From the NCBI RefSeq assembly GCF_002776525.5, contig NC_045443.1:60844016-60908015 (forward strand): a stretch of 64,000 bases of DNA. The letters run 5' to 3'. The notes under the pieces were generated by a model that had not been told where the DNA came from, did no database searches, and saw nothing but the letters and a program-made list of their open reading frames with translations. This document shows, one piece after another, positions 58,512 through 64,000 of the stretch. Source of the DNA: Piliocolobus tephrosceles (taxonomy: Eukaryota; Chordata; Mammalia; Primates; Cercopithecidae). The stretch's first letter is position 1. Every line of letters starts with the position of its first letter. The position numbers were made by a program, and so were the translations under genes.

Positions 58512-59577
58512 GTTTAATGTATTTTAATAGCAAACTTACAGGAACAGCACAGAAGACAGACAACATTAAAAACATGTACTTGCATGTAGGACAACTCAGT
58601 TAGAAAAGTATAGTGAATGGATGGAATCTACTGTATGATAAAATGCTACAAACACCATTTAGTTGCCGTCAATAAGAAATTTACTTGTTTTAAAAAAATC
58701 CAAATGCTGGCATTGTCCAGAAAAATGTAACAGGTTTATTTATAATTACTATAAAGTTGGACCGCTGAAACTTGTTCACTGAAACATTTTAACTTGCATT
58801 AATGCTTTACACCTCTGAATTTATATTAAAAATTCACACACAAACGAAAATGGAAAAACTGCCAATACCTGATTTCTGTCCCCTATTTTTCCACTCGCAA
58901 TCATATACTTAGGTACCTTTTGATCCCATGGAAAAAAAATATCTAACGTTCAGAACTACCAATAACAGGAAGAAGAGAAAATTTTTTTTTTTTTTTTTTT
59001 TTTGAGAATGAAATGTTTCCCATCATAGTAGATTCTTAAGCACGTTCTCCACGTATGCGGCGTGCTAGCTGGATGTCTTTTGGCATAATTGTTACACGTT
59101 TGGCATGGATAGCACACAGGTTGGTGTCTTCAAAAAGGCCAACCAGATGGGCCTCACTTGCCTCCTGCAAAGCACCGATAGCTGCGCTCTGGAAGCGCAG
59201 ATCTGTTTTAAAGTCCTGAGCAATTTCTCGCACCAGACACTGGAAGGGAAGTCTGCGAATCAGAAGTTCAGTGGACTTCTGATAACGTCTCATTTCGCGG
59301 AGCGCCACAGTACCAGGCCTGTAGCGATGAGGTTTCTTCACCCCTCCAGTAGAGGGCGCACTCTTGCGAGCGGCTTTTGTAGCCAGTTGCTTCCTGGGTG
59401 CTTTACCACCGGTTGATTTGCGGGCAGTCTGCTTTGTACCAGCAGTCTGCTTTGTACCAGCCATCGTACAGAGACCTCCTTACTTACCCCCCTTCTCCTT
59501 GCGCTGGAGCTCGGCGAGCGAGAGGCGGCGCTGGCATTAGAGAGTGACGGTGGCTCGGCGGCGGCTGCGAACGCAAT
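58483..59577 (-). pseudogene. H3-3A: H3-3A (histone H3.3) processed retrocopy with intact frame
   Basis: Read on the minus strand this is a full mRNA copy: 5' UTR (59465-59577), coding sequence, the long H3-3A-type 3' UTR, and a poly(A) tail seen as T's at 58483-58510. The 3' UTR rather than the protein points to H3-3A over H3-3B. The 15-bp duplication TCAAGTCAGGTTTTT flanks it (from 58473 and from 59578; the left copy merges with the tail). It has no introns or canonical promoter. The insertion lies in intergenic repeat-rich DNA close to an L1 fragment and a MaLR LTR. Confidence 0.93.
59036..59464 (-). CDS. Uninterrupted H3.3-like ORF in the H3-3A retrocopy (142 codons)
   Basis: The frame is open from ATG to TAA and encodes a full histone H3.3-like protein six residues longer than the 136-codon parent. 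The H3.3 marker AAIGAL and the full C-terminus RIRGERA are present. The extra residues come from an 18-bp direct repeat (59424-59441 and 59442-59459) giving MAGTKQTAGTKQTARKS. Changes from H3.3 are Arg2 to Gly, Ile51 to Met, Lys64 to Arg, Arg69 to Cys and Tyr99 to His (numbered without the initiator Met). The histone-fold helices are otherwise complete. As a retrocopy it would need a borrowed promoter; expression is unknown, and the simplest reading is a young pseudogene that has not yet gained a stop codon. Confidence 0.75.
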   Translation of the reverse strand: MAGTKQTAGTKQTARKSTGGKAPRKQLATKAARKSAPSTGGVKKPHRYRPGTVALREMRRYQKSTELLIRRLPFQCLVREIAQDFKTDLRFQSAAIGALQEASEAHLVGLFEDTNLCAIHAKRVTIMPKDIQLARRIRGERA

Positions 59578-59664
59578 TCAAGTCAGGTTTTTAAATACAA
59601 GGAATGTCCTCTGAAAAGAATTCAGTAATCAAATTATGCAGTTTGCCAAAATGATATTATCATT

Positions 59665-60072
59665 TGTATTAGGCTATTCTTGCAATGCTATAAAGAAATA
59701 CCTGAGATGGGGTGATTTATAGAGAAGCCGTTCAATCGGCTCACAGTTCTGCAGGCTTTACAGGGAGCATGGTGCTGGCATGCGCTCTGCTTCTAGGGAA
59801 GCCTCAGGAAGCTTACAATCATGTTGGAAGGCGAAAGGGGACTCGGCATATCACATGGGGAAAGCAGAAGTGAGAAAAAGAGAGCGAGAGGAGGGGAGGT
59901 GCCACATACTTTTAAATGACCAGTTCTTGCAAAAACTCACTATCACAAACATAGCACCAAACCATGAGGGATCTGTCCCATGATGCAAACACCTCCTCCC
60001 AGGCCCCACCTCCAGCATTAGGGATTACAATTCAGTATGAGATTTGGGCGGAACAAATATTCAAACCATATA
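59665..60072 (-). mobile_element. MST-type MaLR solo LTR
   Basis: Same family and orientation as 24774-25140: starts TGTATTAGGCTATTCTTGC, includes GTGCTGGCATGCGCTCTGC, GGCCCCACCTCCAGCATTAG and AATATTCAAACCATATA. Lies just downstream of the H3-3A retrocopy. Confidence 0.8.
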
Positions 60073-60097
60073 ACCATTCATACAACTTTCTCTCTCT

Positions 60098-60398
60098 CTC
60101 TTTCTTTCTTTCTTTGATAGAATCTCACTCTGCTGCCCAGGCAGGAGTGCAGTGGTGCCATCTCAGCTCACTGCAGCCTCCACCTCCCAGGTTCAAGCGA
60201 TTCTCATGCCTCAGCCTTCTGAGTAGCTGGGATTACAGGTGTGTGCCATCACAACTCGCTAACTTTTTGTATATTTTAGTAGAGATGGGGTTTTACCATG
60301 TTGGCCAGGCTGGTCTCGAACTCCTGACCTCAGGTGATCCACCCACCTTGGCCTGCCAAAGTGCTGGGATTACTGGCGTGAGCAAGTACGCACCTGGT
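60098..60398 (-). mobile_element. AluS-type
   Basis: A CTTTCTTTCTTTC lead replaces pure T; full length. Confidence 0.92.
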
Positions 60399-60656
60399 CC
60401 ATTCATGTTTTTGACAGACATTTATTGAGCAACCACCATATGCCAGGAAGAGTACTCAAGCATGCTTCATCAATTTATAGGTCAGAAGCTGGATCAGGCA
60501 AATAGATAACAAGAACATAGTGCAGCGAGTGCTCTGACCAAATGATACCTGAGGTACTGGGGAGCCATTGGAAGGCGACTTAATGTGGCCTGGAGAAGGG
60601 TGTTAAGGGAAACTTTTCCCAGGATGATGCTATAGCAGAGTTTTAGAGTTTGAAAA

Positions 60657-60945
60657 GGCGGGGCACAGTGGCTCACGCCTGTAATCCCAGCACTTCAGGA
60701 GGCCAAGGCAGGTGGATGACTTGGAGCCTAGGAGAAAATCTTAAAAAATTAGCCAGGCATGGTGGTATGTGCCTATGGGTCCAGCTACTCAGGAGGTTGA
60801 GGTGAGAGAATTGCTTGAGGCCAGGAGGTCGAGGCTGCAATGAGCCTTGTTGGCACCACTACACTTCAGCCGGGTGACAGAACGAGACCTTGTCTCAAAA
60901 ATAAAATAAGCAAACAAACAAACAAACAAATAAATACATAAAGAC
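60657..60945 (+). mobile_element. AluS/J-type with a deletion
   Basis: GCGGGGCACAGTGGCTCACG; about 60 bases missing after the left arm; tail of (AAAC)n and (AAAT)n. Confidence 0.9.
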
Positions 60946-61007
60946 ATTAGCCAGGCAAAACAATGTCGGTAGGGTGGGTATAGTGTATGTATGCAAGCAT
61001 GCATGTG

Positions 61008-61034
61008 TTGTGTGTGTGTGTGTGTGTGTGTGTT
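61008..61034 (+). repeat. (TG)n microsatellite
   Basis: A run of about 12-13 TG units near the possible left side of the LTR-like element. Confidence 0.9.
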
Positions 61035-61329
61035 CTGTGGGGACGAACCTGGAACTCCAGAGTTGGTATGAAGATTACTTTATGCTGAAGACTATTGAGA
61101 CTCAAGAAAGAAGAAGCCTCTCAGCACTTTTCTTATCTGAATTAAAGCAGCAATTTCTGGGAAAAGGGGGCTACTATAAATCTCTTCTCCAGAGGATTGT
61201 CATGGCTATGAGGAAGATGGAAAGACCACTTGCACCTGCAAAAACAAACACATCACAACTTTCTTATTTCCCATTTGCTCACCTAAAATCTCATTTGTCT
61301 TTCCTAAAGAAACTTACTGGTTCTTCCCA

Positions 61330-61550
61330 GAGAAGCCTCTTCTCTCCATTCCCTTTTTCCTACTAAATTAGGCATATAAGCCTCTAACTTTAACCATGAG
61401 GGAGCTAACTACTTCTTCTGTTAGCTATTATGTGCGTACGAATAAACTTTTTCTCCTTCAGCGAATCTGTATTTTATCAGTTTAACTTGCACACCTCTAG
61501 AGAATGAACCTAAGAGCACAGGGGAAAATTTCCACCCCCTCCCCCCGACG
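61330..61550 (+). mobile_element. LTR-like 3' part, family unassigned (copy 3 of 3, sense)
   Basis: Carries GGCATATAAGCCTCTAACTT, AATAAACTTTTTCTCCTTC (a polyadenylation hexamer in an R-like region), TATTTTATCAGTTTAACTTG, and GAGAATGAACCTAAGAGCAC before CCCCCTCCCCCC. The element may extend left to about 61038; no matching edge was found. Confidence 0.4.
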
Positions 61551-61747
61551 GTTTGAAGCAGAGGCACAGTCCCTGCAAAAATGTGAAGGTGGTTGCGGGG
61601 TACAAGACACAGGAGCAGTAAGAGTTGAGTATGGCGGGAGCTGATGCAGGGAGGAGTGGTGGCTGGATTGTTACAGAGGTCAGTCATGAAGGGCCCTCAT
61701 GTCTATCACAAATGTACCTCACCCAAAATAACAAGAATCACTGCTGG

Positions 61748-62050
61748 AGGCCAGGTGCGGTGGCTCACGCCTGTAATCCCAACACTTTGGGAGGCAGAGG
61801 CAGGTGAATCACCTGAGGCCAGCAGTTTGAGACCAGCGTGGCCAAAATGGCGAAACCCCGTCTCTACTAAAAACACAAAAAATTAACTGGGTATGGTGGC
61901 GGGTGCCTGTAATCCCAGCTATTCGGGAGGCTGAGGCAAGAGAATGGCTTGAACCTGGGAGGTGGAGGTTGCAGTGAGCTGAGATAGTGCCATTGCACTC
62001 CAGCCTGGGTGACAGAACGAGACTCCATCTCAACAACAAAACAAAACAAA
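61748..62050 (+). mobile_element. AluS-type
   Basis: Perfect 17-bp duplication ACAAGAATCACTGCTGG (61731-61747 and 62051-62067). Confidence 0.95.
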
Positions 62051-62468
62051 ACAAGAATCACTGCTGGTACCTCAGGAATCTGCAAGGATATAAGATGTGG
62101 CCGAAGTCAAAGACAAGTTGTGTCTGCTCCTCTGTATCTGAGTGTACTTGTAGAAAGGGTTTTGCAAAGTATTTTTTATCATAACTCCCATCAGTAAAAA
62201 ATTTTGAACATGCAATCTCAATATATGCATACTTATTTTTATAAACTAAATGCAGGTAATACTGTGGTAATGCTTTATTTACAAAATACAATGTACTTAA
62301 AAATAGGAACTAAATAAAGAACATAGACATTGCAATATTGTCATTCCAAACTCCAATAGATCATCTTGTATCCCATGGAAATGAAGGTTCCTCACTACGG
62401 AACATGCTGGCCCACAGCATATGAAATAAGACATACATTGAATTGTGAGGTCTTTTAAGAAAAATTCA

Positions 62469-62741
62469 GGCTGTGTGTCGTGGCTCATGCCTGTAATCCC
62501 AGCACTTTGGGAGGCCAAGGAGGGCAGATCACCTGAGGTCAGAAGTATGAGACCAGCTCACAGCATGGTGAAACCCCGTCTCTACCAAAAACACAAAAAT
62601 TAGCCAGGCATGGTGGCACCTGGCTGAGGCATGAGAATTGCTTGAACCCGGGAGGCAGAGGTTGCAGTAAGCTGAGATTGTACCTCTGCACCCCAGCCTG
62701 GACAGCGAAGTGAGACTCTGTCTCAAGAAAAAAAAAAAAAA
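62469..62741 (+). mobile_element. AluS-type, internally deleted
   Basis: GCTGTGTGTCGTGGCTCATG to a 16-A tail; part of the right arm is missing. Confidence 0.9.
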
Positions 62742-63073
62742 AATTCAGATGATGGGCCAGGAAAAATTGTTCAGAAAAAAAGCCCCAAGCAAACAAGGGT
62801 GATGCTAGTCTCTATAGTTGCACAGACTTTTAATAGTGTGGTTTTCAGTAGAAGTAGAATTGCTTTTTAGGGGCCAAAGGAAGCTGAATTGCTTCTTTTT
62901 TGGACATGTAAGGGGGTATTCTGGCTTGTCACAATATTTTAGGAAGAAAGGATATTAGCATTTAGTGGATGGGTCCAATGTTAGATTATCCCACCAGGTA
63001 TTCGTGTGTTTGAAATATTGATTTAAATCATCTAAGCATTCACACATACCTCTGTATTTTATTGCCTTATACA

Positions 63074-63336
63074 TTTGTTTGTTTGTTCGTTTGAGACAGG
63101 ATCTCACTCTGTTGTCTAGGCTGGAGTGCAGCAGTGCAATCTCAGCTCACTTCAATCTCTGCTTCCCGGGCTCAAGTGATCCTCCCACCTCAGCCTCCCG
63201 AGGAGCTGGGACAACAGGCACCCACCACCACACCCAACTAATTTTTGTATTTTTTGTAGAGACAGGGCTTCTCCATGTTGCCCAGACTGGTCTCAAATGC
63301 CTAAGCTTAAGGGATCTGCTCACCTCAGCCTCCCTT
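63074..63336 (-). mobile_element. AluJ-type, 5'-truncated
   Basis: TTTGTTTGTTTGTTCG lead, then GAGACAGGATCTCACTCTGT to CTCAGCCTCCC. Confidence 0.88.
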
Positions 63337-63411
63337 GTAAATCCTGTATAGACTATATTCTGGTCTTATTACTTCTTTCTCTCTCTTTTTTTAGGGTATA
63401 TTCTGGTCTGA

Positions 63412-63452
63412 TTCTCTCTCTCTCTCTCTCTCTCCATCTCTCTCTCTCTGAG
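63412..63452 (+). repeat. (TC)n microsatellite
   Basis: About 20 TC units with one interruption (CCAT), directly beside an antisense Alu. Confidence 0.9.
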
Positions 63453-63690
63453 ACAGGGTGTTGCTGTGTTGCTTCTGGGCTCAGGCAATCCTTCAGCCTC
63501 AGCCTCCGGTGTCTGATGTAGCTAGGACCACAGGCAAACGCCACCACACCGGCTAATTTTTTGATTTTTTGTAGAGATGGGGTTTCACTGTGTTGCCCAG
63601 CTTGGTTTCAAACTCCTGGGCTCAAGTGATCTGCCCACCTTGGCCTCCCAAAATGCTAGAATTACAGGTGTCAGCCACCATGCCTGTCCT
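63448..63690 (-). mobile_element. AluJ-type, internally deleted
   Basis: Begins after the (TC)n tract with GAGACAGGGTGTTGCTGTGT and ends CACCATGCCTGTCC. Confidence 0.88.
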
Positions 63691-63902
63691 GCTTCTCTTA
63701 TATCTAAATTTATTAGTTATAAGTAGGTACAAGCCTCTGACTGCTTCATTAAGTTTTCTATTGTAGCAGTTCTGAGTATTTGCATATTTAAACATATATC
63801 ATTTAATCATGATTTACTTTCTTTTAATGTGTCCATGTTACAGTTAAATATTGACTTTACGAAGAAAAATACAAGGTAGATACAGATACTTTTCTTTCTT
63901 GC

Positions 63903-64000
63903 TTTTTTTTTTTTTTTTTCTAAGAGACAGGGTCACAGTCTGTCACCCAGGCTGGAGTGCAGTGGCACATTAGTTCACTGCAGCTTTGAACTCCTGAGCT
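63903..64000 (-). mobile_element. AluJ-type, cut by the window edge
   Basis: Poly(T), then GAGACAGGGTCACAGTCTGT; continues past the window. Confidence 0.88.

Noticed and set aside
56000..64000. First exon or CpG island of SRGAP1, expected downstream from human gene order
   Set aside because: No CpG-rich, splice-donor-bounded exon was seen. The only GC-rich segment near the end is the H3-3A retrocopy 5' UTR.

Overview
This is nuclear DNA from a primate, most likely an Old World monkey such as a macaque, baboon or guenon. Alu elements of all ages cover a large part of the window. Three young copies (1451-1754, 39508-39800, 41423-41740) carry the cercopithecid AluYR-type signature: GATCCGGCCACTGCACTCC in the right arm, the CTAGCC box, and GGCTTGAGCC in the two minus-strand copies. 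This lineage call rests on recalled Alu subfamily sequences.

One active protein-coding gene is visible: the 3' half of RXYLT1 (formerly TMEM5), on the + strand. It encodes the Golgi ribitol-5-phosphate beta-1,4-xylosyltransferase that helps build the matriglycan anchor on alpha-dystroglycan. Its last three coding exons lie at 13631-13945, 17561-17731 and 20992-21409. They join in frame with GT/AG borders and give about 301 residues up to the natural stop. Upstream exons are outside the window, and bases 1-13630 are intron. The most notable local feature is a near-perfect 57/58-bp tandem duplication spanning the intron/exon 5 border. It places a decoy 3' splice site 58-60 bp upstream of the true one.

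Downstream of RXYLT1 (about 21.4-64 kb) the window is intergenic and built of nested retroelements. It holds two processed retrocopies. A decayed PABPC1 retrocopy (36780-39905) sits inside an Alu, which sits at the broken end of an old L1, and is itself split by an AluYR. An H3-3A (histone H3.3) retrocopy (58483-59577, minus strand) keeps an uninterrupted 142-codon reading frame with an 18-bp duplication in the histone tail.

Other elements are one solo ERVK-class LTR (16209-16924), MaLR LTRs, three related LTR-like elements of unassigned family, several L1 and L2 fragments, MIRs, a MER2/Tigger DNA transposon holding two later insertions, a hAT transposase remnant, and a short U2 snRNA fragment fused to an antisense Alu.

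I found no CRISPR array, operon, tRNA gene, CpG-island promoter or convincing undescribed biological system. In human the next gene downstream is SRGAP1 (from memory); no exon of it was recognised here. Repeat family names come from recalled consensus sequences. Repeat edges are accurate to a few bases where a target-site duplication is quoted and to about 10-30 bases elsewhere.
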